Assembly: GCA_003248935.1 (NCBI GenBank)
Contig: QFQF01000001.1
Location: forward strand, 372,001 to 436,000
Direction of reading: 5' to 3'
Source of the DNA: Sphingobium sp.
GTDB lineage: Bacteria; Pseudomonadota; Alphaproteobacteria; Sphingomonadales; Sphingomonadaceae
DNA: 64,000 nucleotides
Numbering within the stretch: position 1 is the stretch's first letter; each line of letters starts with the position of its first letter. Below, in pieces: positions 52,100 through 60,391 of the stretch. The position numbers and the translations under genes are program-made. Under the pieces are notes generated by a model, which was not told where the DNA came from, searched no databases, and was given only the letters and a program-made list of their open reading frames with translations.

Positions 52100-53473
52100 T
52101 CAGACCGCCACCGGCGCGGCGCCGGGGCGGATCTGGTCCAGTTCGCCGCTTTCCCGGGCCTTGCGGCCATAGACCAGTTCGAACAGCGGGCTCGCCATCA
52201 TCGTGGTGACGATCGCCATCAGCACCAGCATGGAGAACAGCGTCGGGCCGATGATCCCCTTCTGCAGGCCGATATTGATGATGATCAGCTCCATCAACCC
52301 GCGCGAGTTCATCAGCGCGCCGATGCCGAGCGCGGTGCGGTTGTCCTCCCCGAACGCGCGGGCGGCAAGGTAGCACGCACCGAACTTCGCGGCGATCGAT
52401 GCGATGAGGATGCCGGTCGCGATCAGCAGCAACGGCAGAGAGTTCACCATGTCCATCCGCGTGTTGAGCCCGGAATAGGTGAAGAACATCGGCAGCAGCA
52501 GGACGACAGCCACCGGCTCAACCTTCCCCCGCAGCTCCTCTGCGAACAGGCCGCGCGGCATGAACACGCCCAGGATGAAGCCGCCGAAGATGCCGTGGAT
52601 GCCGATGGCGTCCATGATGAAGGCGGAGGTGCAGAACAGCATCAGCGTGACGGCCAGGATCGTCGCGCTCATCTCCCCTTCCGCCTCGACGATGCGGCCG
52701 AGCGGCGCCAGCAGCCTGCGCCCGAACAGCAGCAGGAACGTCGCGTAGATCGCCGCGCCGCCGATCGCCAGCACGGCGACGCCGCTTCCCCCGCCGAAGG
52801 TCGCGAGGACCACCGCCAGCACGCACCAGGACGCCGCGTCGTCGAACGCGCCCGCCGTCAGCGACAGGGTGCCGAGCGGGCTGTTCGCAAGGCCCCGCTC
52901 GTTGATGATCCGGGCGAGCATCGGAAATGCCGTCAGCGCGATGCAGGCGCCCATGAACAGGGTCGCGTTGGCCTGGCTGATGGTGGGCGCGAACAGGCCC
53001 GGCACGCCGAGCAGGAACGGCGTGATCATCGCGGCGATGATGAACGGGGTGATCACGCCGGACGCCGACACCGCCGCCGCGCTGCGCACCTTCGACCGGA
53101 AATGGTCGACACGCAGGGTCAGGCCGATCAGGAACATGTAGAGCGCAACGCCCAGCTGTGATCCGGCATAGAGGACGTTCCGCGTCTCCTTGGGAAAGAT
53201 CGCCGCCTGGATGTCGGGCGCCAGCAGGCCGAGCAGCGACGGGCCGAGGATCACGCCCGCGATCATCTCCCCCACCACCTGCGGCTGCGCCAGCAGCTTG
53301 CGGCCGAGCCAGCCGACGACGCGGCAGGCGAGGATGATGATCGCGAGCTGGAGGAAGAAATGGATGCTGTAGTCGCCGGGCGCATAGCTGGCGGTGGCCG
53401 CCGCCGTCGCCGGTCCGTGCGGCGAAAGGACGCTGGTGAACGTCGCCCAGAAGCTGTCGGCCATCGTGGTCAT
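52100..53473 (-). CDS. Cation:proton antiporter (CPA2 family)
   Basis: A 457-residue inner-membrane transporter starting at MTTMADSFWATF after GGGAGA; earlier in-frame codons lack a ribosome site. About 12-13 helices are predicted, with family blocks QPQVVGEMIAGVILGPSLLG, ALTAFPMLARI, AGAFDDAASWCVLAVV (the transport Asp-Asp) and NSRGLMELIIINIGL. Unlike the antiporter at 644-2452 there is no RCK domain; only a short tail follows the last helix. Substrate cations are probably Na+ or K+. It is divergent from the toxin-antitoxin operon. Confidence 0.9.
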   Translation of the reverse strand: MTTMADSFWATFTSVLSPHGPATAAATASYAPGDYSIHFFLQLAIIILACRVVGWLGRKLLAQPQVVGEMIAGVILGPSLLGLLAPDIQAAIFPKETRNVLYAGSQLGVALYMFLIGLTLRVDHFRSKVRSAAAVSASGVITPFIIAAMITPFLLGVPGLFAPTISQANATLFMGACIALTAFPMLARIINERGLANSPLGTLSLTAGAFDDAASWCVLAVVLATFGGGSGVAVLAIGGAAIYATFLLLFGRRLLAPLGRIVEAEGEMSATILAVTLMLFCTSAFIMDAIGIHGIFGGFILGVFMPRGLFAEELRGKVEPVAVVLLLPMFFTYSGLNTRMDMVNSLPLLLIATGILIASIAAKFGACYLAARAFGEDNRTALGIGALMNSRGLMELIIINIGLQKGIIGPTLFSMLVLMAIVTTMMASPLFELVYGRKARESGELDQIRPGAAPVAV

Positions 53474-53613
53474 CCCGTCTCTCTCCCATGGGCGCTGTTC
53501 GCACGCCTCGCAGAGCGAAGGGAGCGCTAACAATCGGCGTCCGGCAACAGGAAAATGTGCGGCCTGCGCAGAATTCCGCCCGGTGCGAGGAAACTGTGTC
53601 CAGCATGCTACAT

Positions 53614-53631
53614 TGTAGGTATATACCTACA
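53614..53631 (+). promoter_or_regulatory. Perfect 18-base palindrome, likely antitoxin operator
   Basis: TGTAGGTATATACCTACA is an exact 18-base palindrome about 34 bases upstream of the antitoxin start codon, with TATA at its centre. It is well placed for autorepression of the toxin-antitoxin operon. Confidence 0.7.
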
Positions 53632-53664
53632 TTATCACCCCCTTCTCCGACCGGAAAAATCCGC

Positions 53665-53910
53665 ATGAGGACGCTCAGCAGCCGCGATTTCAACCAGGAC
53701 GTCAGCCTCGCGAAGCGGCTGGCACGAATCGAGCCGCTGGTCATCACCGATCGTGGCCGGCCGACCCATGTCCTCCTTGGCATCGATGCCTATCGCCAGT
53801 TGACGGGACAGGCGGACAGCATCGTCGACCTGCTCGCCGTCGACGACGGTCACGCGCTGGAAGGGCTCCCCGCGCCCCGATCATTGCGTCGCCGGGGCCA
53901 GCCGGCCTGA
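53665..53910 (+). CDS. Phd/YefM-type antitoxin
   Basis: An 81-residue protein. The N terminus MRTLSSRDFNQDVSLAKRLA is a Phd/YefM DNA-binding fold, followed by PLVITDRGRPTHVLLGIDAYRQL, the usual strand-helix pair of the family. The short C-terminal part would wrap the toxin. It is preceded by an 18-base palindrome and overlaps the PIN toxin by one base (TGATG). Length is typical. It should bind and neutralise the downstream ribonuclease and repress its own promoter. Confidence 0.85.
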   Translation: MRTLSSRDFNQDVSLAKRLARIEPLVITDRGRPTHVLLGIDAYRQLTGQADSIVDLLAVDDGHALEGLPAPRSLRRRGQPA

Positions 53911-54413
53911 TGTACCTGCTCGACACCATGGTCGTTGCCGATCTGCGGCGGGCCCGCAGCGGCGGCGCGGAACCCGGCGTCGATCCGGGGCTCGTGGCAT
54001 GGGCGGCGGGCGTGCCGCGTCAGGACCTGTTCCTGTCCGCGCTCTCGCTGCTCGAACTGCAGGACGCGGCGGCGGATACTGCACGCAGGGACAGAGACGC
54101 GGGCACGGCACTGGCGCAATGGATCGAAAGCCATGTGCTGCCCGCGTTCGAAGGCCGCATCGTGCCGATCGACGCCGCCGTCGTGCGCCGCTCGGCCGCC
54201 CTCGCCTATGCGGACACGCGCGACGCGCTGCTCGTCGCATGTGCGCTCCAGCGCGGGCTGACCCTCGTCACGCGTGATGTCGCCGCTTATAAGGTCGGCC
54301 GACCGAAACTGTTCAGCCCATGGGGCTATATGCCGGAAGAACATGGAGAGGACTGGAGGCAGGCCGCGCGGGGCAGTTCCCAGTGGTTCAAGAACCTGTT
54401 CGTCCGGGCATGA
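53910..54413 (+). CDS. PIN-domain ribonuclease toxin (VapC/FitB type) with C-terminal extension
   Basis: A 167-residue PIN-domain protein. Conserved acidic residues are visible: Asp5 in YLLDTMVVADLRR, a Glu in SALSLLELQDAA, an Asp in YADTRDALLVACA and another in TLVTRDVAAY. VapC toxins cut tRNA or rRNA in an Mg2+-dependent way. The usual domain ends near residue 135; here about 30 more residues follow (EEHGEDWRQAARGSSQWFKN), which is unusual. The stop overlaps the start of a halogenase gene (ATGA), so the two are translated together. Confidence 0.85.
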   Translation: MYLLDTMVVADLRRARSGGAEPGVDPGLVAWAAGVPRQDLFLSALSLLELQDAAADTARRDRDAGTALAQWIESHVLPAFEGRIVPIDAAVVRRSAALAYADTRDALLVACALQRGLTLVTRDVAAYKVGRPKLFSPWGYMPEEHGEDWRQAARGSSQWFKNLFVRA

Positions 54414-56047
54414 GCGGCGCGCGGTCGATCCTGATCGTCGGTGGCGGCACGGCGGGCTGGCTCACCGCCGCCTATCTCGCGCGCTTCTTCGGCACCGGCC
54501 GGCCGGTGCGGATCACCCTGCTGGAATCGCCCGACATCGGCACGATCGGCGTGGGCGAAGGCGCGTTTCCGACGATCCGCGCGACGCTGCGCTTCCTGGA
54601 CATCGACGAGAGCCAGTTCATCCGCGCCGTCTCCGGCACGTTCAAGCAGGGCATCCGCTTCGACGACTGGCTTCACGCACCGGCGGAGGGGCGGCGGCAT
54701 CGCTATCTCCACCCATTCGAGCCGCCCTTTCATGCCGACGGGGTCGATCTCGTCGCTCACTGGCTGGCGCAGGATCCCGCGCGGCGACCGCCCTTCGCGC
54801 AGGCGGTAACGATCCAGCATCGCGTCGCGGAGGCCGGACGCGCGCCCAAGCAGGCGGGCGAAGGGGCGTTCGACGGTCCGCTCAGCTACGCCTATCATTT
54901 CGACGCCCAACGGCTGGGGCAGGTGCTGGGCGAACGGGCACGGGAACTCGGCGTCCGCCATCTCGCAGGGCGGCTCGGGCATGTCGCGCTCGGCCCGGAC
55001 GGCGCGATCGACCATGTGCTGACCGATACGCATGGCGCCCTGTCCGCCGATCTCTACATCGACTGCACCGGCTTCCGCGCGGAACTGATCGGCGGCGCGC
55101 TCGGCGCCCGCTTCGCTTCCGCCCGCGACCGCCTGTTCACCAACCGGGCGCTCGCCTGCAAGCTACCCTATGCGCGGCCGGACGCCCCGCTGCAGACGAT
55201 GACGATCGCCGCCGCGCATGATGCGGGCTGGACATGGGACATCGGCCTTGCCGACGCGCGTGGGATAGGCACCGTCTATTCGGACGATCATATGGACGAC
55301 GATGCGGCGCTCGCCGTCCTCGCCCGCTACACCGGCGTCGCCCCCGACCGGCTGGAGCCGCGCCTCCTGTCCTTCGATCCCGGCCACCGTCCGCAGCAAT
55401 GGGTGCGCAACTGCGTCGCCGTCGGCCTGTCGGGCGGTTTCCTCGAGCCGCTCGAATCCACCGGGCTGGTACTGATCGAGGCGGCGATCGCGATGATCGC
55501 CGAACTGTTCCCGCATCGCGGCCCGCTCGACGCGCCCGCCGCGCGCTTCAACGGCCTGATGGCCGCCCGCTACGAAGCGATCGCCGACTTCCTGAAGCTG
55601 CATTATTGCCTCAGCCGCCGTGAGGAGCCCTTCTGGCGGGACAATGTCGCCCCCGGATCGGTGTCCGGCCGGCTGCGCGACCTGCTCGACCAGTGGCGCC
55701 ACCGTCCGCCCAACCGCTTCGACTTCACGCTCGACGTCGAGAGCTTCGCGTTCTTCAATTATCAGTACATCCTCTACGGCATGGACTTCGCCTGCGACGC
55801 CCGCGATCCCGCCGGGACCGCATCGGCCACGGAACCCGATCGCCTGTTCCGCCGGATCGCCGCCTTCGGGGAGCAGGCCGTGGCCGAACTGCCCCAGCAC
55901 CGCGCCCTGATCGACAGCTCGCCGGATAACCGCTTGCCTTATCGGTCCCCCCGTCGCATCGGCTGGGCCGAACGGGCGCGCGTGACGCCCATGGATCGAA
56001 AGCAGGAGACAGACGGATGCAGATCAGGGACATCGCGGCGATCGTGA
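54410..56047 (+). CDS. Flavin-dependent tryptophan-halogenase family protein
   Basis: A 545-residue protein starting at MSGARSILIVGGGTAGWL (FAD-binding GxGxxG). The halogenase signatures are present: Lys79 in SGTFKQGIRF, at the same number as the catalytic lysine of PrnA/RebH; GWTWDIGL in place of the classical WxWxIP (the Pro is Gly here); and GFLEPLESTG, the Fx.Px.Sx.G motif with Glu349-Ser350. It would need FADH2 from a separate reductase, which is not seen nearby. Similar sphingomonad proteins of unknown substrate exist. It is coupled to the PIN toxin upstream and overlaps the SDR gene downstream by 31 bases. Confidence 0.82.
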   Translation: MSGARSILIVGGGTAGWLTAAYLARFFGTGRPVRITLLESPDIGTIGVGEGAFPTIRATLRFLDIDESQFIRAVSGTFKQGIRFDDWLHAPAEGRRHRYLHPFEPPFHADGVDLVAHWLAQDPARRPPFAQAVTIQHRVAEAGRAPKQAGEGAFDGPLSYAYHFDAQRLGQVLGERARELGVRHLAGRLGHVALGPDGAIDHVLTDTHGALSADLYIDCTGFRAELIGGALGARFASARDRLFTNRALACKLPYARPDAPLQTMTIAAAHDAGWTWDIGLADARGIGTVYSDDHMDDDAALAVLARYTGVAPDRLEPRLLSFDPGHRPQQWVRNCVAVGLSGGFLEPLESTGLVLIEAAIAMIAELFPHRGPLDAPAARFNGLMAARYEAIADFLKLHYCLSRREEPFWRDNVAPGSVSGRLRDLLDQWRHRPPNRFDFTLDVESFAFFNYQYILYGMDFACDARDPAGTASATEPDRLFRRIAAFGEQAVAELPQHRALIDSSPDNRLPYRSPRRIGWAERARVTPMDRKQETDGCRSGTSRRS

Positions 56048-56778
56048 CGGGCGGCGCATCGGGCCTCGGCGCGGCGACGGCGCGGGCGCTCGCGGCGGAC
56101 GGCGCGCGGGTCACCCTGTTCGACCTCAACGAAGCGGAAGGGACGAAGCTCGCCGGAGAGATTGGCGGCCTGTTCCAGCGCGTCGACGTGACCGACGAGG
56201 CGAGCGTAAACGCCGCACTCGACGCGGCGGAGGCAGCGCACGGCGTCGCCCGCGTCGCGGTCAACTGCGCCGGGGTCGCCCCCGCGATGAAGGCGGTCGG
56301 CCGCGAATTCGTGCCGCATCCAGTCGACAGCTTCCGCAAGGCGGTGGAGATCAATCTCGTCGGCACCTTCCTCGTCGCCTCGCGCTTCGCTGCCCGGCTT
56401 CAGCAGGCCGAACCCATCGGCGAGGAACGCGGCGTCATCATCAACACCGCCTCCGTCGCCGCGTTCGACGGACAGATCGGCCAGGTCGCCTATGCCGCGT
56501 CGAAGGGCGGTGTCGTCGGCCTCACCCTGCCCCTCGCCCGCGAATTCGCGCAGTCGCTGATCCGCGTCGTCACCATCGCGCCCGGCATCTTCTGGACGCC
56601 GATGCTCGCCGGCCTGCCGCAGGCCGCGCAGGATTCGCTCGGCCAGCAGGTGCCCCACCCCAGCCGCCTCGGCCGGCCGGAGGAATATGCGATGCTGGCG
56701 CAGGCGATCATCACCAATCCGATGCTGAATGGCGAGACCATCCGCCTCGACGGCGCCATCCGCATGGCCCCCAGATAG
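56017..56778 (+). CDS. Short-chain dehydrogenase, 3-hydroxyacyl-CoA dehydrogenase type
   Basis: A 253-residue SDR. The NAD-binding TGGASGLG, NCAG at residue 85-88, Ser in NTASVAAFDG, and catalytic YAASKGG are all present. The closing GRPEEYAMLAQAI...LNGETIRLDGAIRMAPR is typical of the HSD10/type II 3-hydroxyacyl-CoA dehydrogenase group, which acts in fatty acid or branched-chain degradation. It overlaps the halogenase gene by 31 bases, so it belongs to the same transcript. Confidence 0.88.
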   Translation: MQIRDIAAIVTGGASGLGAATARALAADGARVTLFDLNEAEGTKLAGEIGGLFQRVDVTDEASVNAALDAAEAAHGVARVAVNCAGVAPAMKAVGREFVPHPVDSFRKAVEINLVGTFLVASRFAARLQQAEPIGEERGVIINTASVAAFDGQIGQVAYAASKGGVVGLTLPLAREFAQSLIRVVTIAPGIFWTPMLAGLPQAAQDSLGQQVPHPSRLGRPEEYAMLAQAIITNPMLNGETIRLDGAIRMAPR

Positions 56779-56819
56779 GCGCCGCCAAAACCCAAGGTTT
56801 TGCAGCGGCCGCTTGATCC

Positions 56820-56831
56820 ACAATCGATTTC
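56820..56831. promoter_or_regulatory. Possible LacI-family operator upstream of esterase pair
   Basis: ACAATCGATTTC shares the core CAATCGATT with the perfect palindrome GCAATCGATTGC at 60246. It lies about 75 bases before the first esterase start. It may be a second, weaker site for the LacI-type regulator at 59130. Confidence 0.35.
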
Positions 56832-56906
56832 TGCAATACACCGACAAGATAGTTGGCAAGATATCCGGGCGCCATGCACATGGCGGCATCGGGAGGGGGT
56901 AGCGGC

Positions 56907-57944
56907 ATGGACGATCAGGCAGGAGCAAAACCGGCATCGGGGCTGCTCGACCGGCGGCTGTTCCTGACCGGCGCCACCGGGCTGGTCGCGCTTGGCGCCA
57001 GCCAATCAGCATCCGGCCAATCCGCCCCGAAACAAGCCGCGTCCGGGCCGATGCCCCCGCGCACCATCCCGGCGGCGTGGACCGGCGCACCGGTCATCGA
57101 ACTCTGGCCGGACGGCACGCCCGGCGGCGGCTTCCGCCAGACGCCGCTTCCGATCGCCAATCCGCCGCCGGTCTTCATGCACAATGTCGAGCGGCCCTGT
57201 TTGCGGGTCTTTCGCCCTGCCCGCCCGAACGGTCGGGCGCTGCTCGTCATACCGGGGGGCGCCTATATCTTCGTCTCCATCGACAACGAGGGCGTGGACG
57301 TCGCCCGGGCGATGACGGAGCGGGGCTATACCGTGTTCGTCCTCGTCTACCGCCTCCCCGGGGAGGGCTGGGGCGACCGGGCCGACGTGCCGCTTCAGGA
57401 TGCGCAGCGCGCCATGCGCGTCGTCCGCTCGCTGGCCGGGACGCACGGCTTCGATCCGCGCCACGTCTACGCGCTGGGCTTTTCGGCGGGCGGCCATCTG
57501 GCGGCGAGCCTCGCCACCGATTTCGGACAATCGGTCTACAGGCCGCGCGATGCGGTCGACGCGCTCGACGCGCGGCCGTTCGCCACCGGCCTTGGCTATC
57601 CGGTGATCTCGATGACGCCGCCGGTCACCCATGCCCAGTCGCGCGCGGCGCTGCTCGGCCCGGAACCGGACGCCGCGCTCGTCGCCCGCCGCTCGCCCGC
57701 AGCGCATGTCACCGCGGAAACGCCGCCGGTCTTCCTGATGCACGCGCTCGACGACCCGGCCGTCCCGCCGGAAAACAGCCTGGAGATGATGCAGGCGCTG
57801 CGCGCGGCCCGCCGCCCGGTCGAAAGCCATTTCTTTCAGGAGGGCGGCCACGGCTTTGGCCTCGGCCGTCCGCAACTGCCCGCGAGCCAGTGGATCGGCC
57901 TGTTCGCGACATGGCTGGACCGGCAGATCGCTCCGGCTGCATGA
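56907..57944 (+). CDS. Exported alpha/beta hydrolase (acetyl esterase-like), Tat signal
   Basis: A 345-residue esterase-like protein starting at MDDQAGAKPASG after GGGAGGGGG. LLDRRLFLTGATGLVALGA is a twin-arginine-type signal. The fold is shown by LLVIPGGAYIFVS (oxyanion), the elbow GFSAGGHLAA with the nucleophilic Ser, LMHALDDPAVPPENS with the Asp, and EGGHGFGLG with the His. Relatives deacetylate sugars or xylan. It is followed by a second hydrolase after 50 bases. Proximity to the GH68/fructokinase genes suggests carbohydrate ester removal. Confidence 0.85.
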   Translation: MDDQAGAKPASGLLDRRLFLTGATGLVALGASQSASGQSAPKQAASGPMPPRTIPAAWTGAPVIELWPDGTPGGGFRQTPLPIANPPPVFMHNVERPCLRVFRPARPNGRALLVIPGGAYIFVSIDNEGVDVARAMTERGYTVFVLVYRLPGEGWGDRADVPLQDAQRAMRVVRSLAGTHGFDPRHVYALGFSAGGHLAASLATDFGQSVYRPRDAVDALDARPFATGLGYPVISMTPPVTHAQSRAALLGPEPDAALVARRSPAAHVTAETPPVFLMHALDDPAVPPENSLEMMQALRAARRPVESHFFQEGGHGFGLGRPQLPASQWIGLFATWLDRQIAPAA

Positions 57945-57994
57945 AACGGGCGCACCACACGAAAGCAACGACAGGACAGGACGGGAGAGGTGGA

Positions 57995-59062
57995 ATGACG
58001 GCGATCGACAGGCGTGACTTCGGCAGGCTCGGCATCGGTGCGATGGTTGCCGCGCTCGCGGCGCGCGGCGGCATGGCGCTCGCAGCCCCTTCGCCGGTCG
58101 ACCCCCTTGCCTATGTCGCGCCGGAACTTCAGCCCTCGGCGCGCGAACTGATGAACAGCCGGGGCACGTCGGACTGGACCCGCGCGGGACTCATGAAGAT
58201 GCGCGCCTCGGGCGGGCAGCCGGTGGCGCCGCGCCTGCCCGACGTACCGGTCGCGGAATTCAAGGTGCCCGTCGGACAGGGCCAGCCGGACGTGACCGTC
58301 TTCGTCATCAACGCACGGCCGGGCGCGCGCCGACCCGGTATCCTGCACACCCATGGCGGCGGCTACATCCTCGGCAGCGCTGCCAGCGAGATCGCCTATG
58401 AACAGGCCCTCGCCCGGGAACTCGACTGCGTCATCGTGACGGTCGAATACCGCCTTGCCCCGGAAACCACCTATGTCGGCTCGGTCGAGGACAATTATGC
58501 CGGGCTGCGCTGGATGCATGGACAGGCGGACCGCTTCGGCATCGACCCGGCCCGGATCGTCGTGATGGGCGAAAGCGCCGGCGGCGGCCACGCCGCGCGC
58601 CTCGCGATCACCGCGCGCGACCGGAAGGAGGTACCGCTCGCCGCGCAGATCCTCGTCTATCCGATGCTCGACGACCGGACCGGCAGCACCGTCGAGCTGC
58701 CGCCGTTCATCGGCGCCGTGCTCTGGACGCCCGCCGCCAACCGGCTGGGCTGGGAAAGCTTCCTCGGCATGGCGCCCGGCGGCCCGGACGTGCCGGCGGC
58801 GGGCGTCCCGGCGCGGGTCGCCGACCTGTCGGGCCTGCCCCCCGCCTTCATCGGCGTGGGCGGCGTCGACCTTTTCGTGCGGGAGGATCTCGACTATGCG
58901 CGCCGCCTAACGGAGGCGGGCGTGCCGACGGAACTGGTGCTGTCGCCCGGTGGCTATCATGCGTTCGACCGGATCGCGCCCGACACGGAGATATCGCGCC
59001 GCTTCACGAAGGCGAAGCTGAACGCCCTGCGCAAGGCGTTCGGCCAGCCGGTCGTCGAATGA
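57995..59062 (+). CDS. Exported HSL-type alpha/beta hydrolase, Tat signal
   Basis: A 355-residue protein of the hormone-sensitive-lipase esterase family. MTAIDRRDFGRLGIGAMVAAL is a Tat-like signal. Motifs are THGGGYIL (HGGG oxyanion), VMGESAGGGHAAR with the nucleophilic Ser, VGGVDLFVREDLDYARRL with the Asp, and GGYHAFDRI with the His. It acts on short-chain esters in the periplasm. It is probably co-transcribed with the esterase upstream; the two belong to different subfamilies, so they are not recent duplicates. Confidence 0.88.
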   Translation: MTAIDRRDFGRLGIGAMVAALAARGGMALAAPSPVDPLAYVAPELQPSARELMNSRGTSDWTRAGLMKMRASGGQPVAPRLPDVPVAEFKVPVGQGQPDVTVFVINARPGARRPGILHTHGGGYILGSAASEIAYEQALARELDCVIVTVEYRLAPETTYVGSVEDNYAGLRWMHGQADRFGIDPARIVVMGESAGGGHAARLAITARDRKEVPLAAQILVYPMLDDRTGSTVELPPFIGAVLWTPAANRLGWESFLGMAPGGPDVPAAGVPARVADLSGLPPAFIGVGGVDLFVREDLDYARRLTEAGVPTELVLSPGGYHAFDRIAPDTEISRRFTKAKLNALRKAFGQPVVE

Positions 59063-59129
59063 CCGTGCAACCGGGCGCGAGCGGCATATTTTCGATACCG
59101 CTCCGGCGGGCTGCGCGCTAACGTGGACC

Positions 59130-60179
59130 ATGAGCCCGCCCGGTTCGCCGCATGAAGGAAAGCAAGCGTTGAAGCCCAAGGAAATCCGGACGATTTACGA
59201 TCTGGCGGAACTGGCGGGCGTGTCGGCGGCCACCGTCTCCCGCGCGCTGGCGGGGAAGGAAGTCGTGAATTCCGGCACGGCCGAGCGCGTGCGCAAGCTG
59301 GCACAGGAACACGGGTTCCAGCCGAGCGCGCTGGCGCGCAACCTGCGTACCCGGCGGACCGGCGCGATCGGCGTCGTCATCCCGCTGGGCCACGAGCGGG
59401 ACCAGCATATTTCCGACCCGTTCTTCATGACGATGATCGGCTGCCTTGCCGACGAACTGACCGAGCGCGGTTTCGATCTGATGCTCTCGCGCGTCATTCC
59501 CGACCGCGACGACTGGCTGGAAACCATCGTCAGGACCGCGCGGGTCGACGGCCTGATCATCATCGGCCAGTCGGACCAGTCCGCGGTGCTGAACGCCACG
59601 GCCCGCCATTATCTGCCGATGGTCGCCTGGGGCACGTTCAGCCAGGGGCAGGAGCATTGCTCGGTGGGCAGCGACAATTTCCTGGGCGGGCGCCTCGCCA
59701 TGGCGCACCTGATCGAGCGCGGCTGCCGCACCGTCGCGTTCCTCGGCAACACCCGCGCGATCGAGATCGCCCAGCGGCTGGAGGGCGCGCGCGCCGCCGT
59801 CGCCGATTCCGGCGTAGACGTGAGCCTCGCCGAGATTCCCACACATCTGGCGCAGGAACTGAGCGGCGCGGACATCGGCGCCTTCCTCGACAAGGCGGAG
59901 CAGATTCCCGACGGCATCTTCGCCGCGTCCGACATGATCGCCTTCACCACGCTCCAGGCGCTGGTCAGCCGCGGCCTCTCCGTCCCGGACCAGGTGCGGG
60001 TGGTCGGCTTCGACGACCTTCCCATCGCGCGCAGCACCGTCCCCGCGCTCACCACCATCCGTCAGGACGTCGCGAACGGCGCCAGCCAGATGGTCGACTG
60101 CCTGCTGAAGCGGATCGACGGACGCCAGACGGGGTCGATCGTCCTCAACCCCGAACTGATCGTCCGCGCCTCCAGCTAG
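59130..60179 (+). CDS. LacI-family transcriptional regulator
   Basis: A 349-residue regulator. The helix-turn-helix (TIYDLAELAGVSAATVSRALAG, given as its family type) starts near residue 20, and the periplasmic-binding-like effector domain follows (TGAIGVVIPLGHE, VDGLIIIGQSDQ, GFDDLPIARSTVPALTTIRQD in part). A TTG at 59169 with AAGGAAAG upstream is an alternative start that gives a more usual N terminus. Palindromes with a central CG at 60246 and 56820 are likely operators. The effector is probably a sugar from the GH68/fructokinase pathway (inferred). Confidence 0.9.
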   Translation: MSPPGSPHEGKQALKPKEIRTIYDLAELAGVSAATVSRALAGKEVVNSGTAERVRKLAQEHGFQPSALARNLRTRRTGAIGVVIPLGHERDQHISDPFFMTMIGCLADELTERGFDLMLSRVIPDRDDWLETIVRTARVDGLIIIGQSDQSAVLNATARHYLPMVAWGTFSQGQEHCSVGSDNFLGGRLAMAHLIERGCRTVAFLGNTRAIEIAQRLEGARAAVADSGVDVSLAEIPTHLAQELSGADIGAFLDKAEQIPDGIFAASDMIAFTTLQALVSRGLSVPDQVRVVGFDDLPIARSTVPALTTIRQDVANGASQMVDCLLKRIDGRQTGSIVLNPELIVRASS

Positions 60180-60245
60180 GCGCGGCACAGGGGCCAATTC
60201 CCGGCAAAGGACATTTTCCTGCGCCGCACCCGCCGCAAAGGGATT

Positions 60246-60257
60246 GCAATCGATTGC
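60246..60257. promoter_or_regulatory. Perfect palindromic LacI-type operator before the fructan genes
   Basis: GCAATCGATTGC is a perfect 12-base palindrome with central CG, typical of LacI-family operators. It overlaps a TTGCAA that could be a -35 element, with an AT-rich TTATCT about 17 bases on. Binding here would block transcription of the leader ORF and GH68 gene. It lies 67 bases after the LacI gene stop. Confidence 0.6.
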
Positions 60258-60304
60258 CATCCCGGATTATCTGCATTGTCAGAAGATTGAGCCGGTGGAG
60301 AGAC

Positions 60305-60391
60305 ATGCATATCGACAACGCAGCCAGCGGCCGCTTCATTCCCGAAATCCCCGATGATGCACGAGCTTTTCCGGCGGGGTGCCGGTCTTGA
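60305..60391 (+). CDS. 28-residue leader ORF ahead of the GH68 gene
   Basis: A short ORF with a very strong GGAGAG site 2 bases before its ATG, encoding 28 residues that begin MHIDNAASGRFIPEIPDDA. It has no hydrophobic segment. Its TGA overlaps the TTG proposed as the GH68 start (TTGA), so translation of the enzyme is likely coupled to it. It could be a regulatory leader peptide or a small protein in its own right. A frameshifted N terminus of GH68 is a less likely alternative. Confidence 0.5.
   Translation: MHIDNAASGRFIPEIPDDARAFPAGCRS

Noticed and set aside
60305..60391. A frameshifted N terminus of the GH68 protein
   Set aside because: The ORF has its own strong ribosome site, and the GH68 motifs downstream are complete. 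It cannot be fully excluded without homologue alignment, but a leader ORF fits better.
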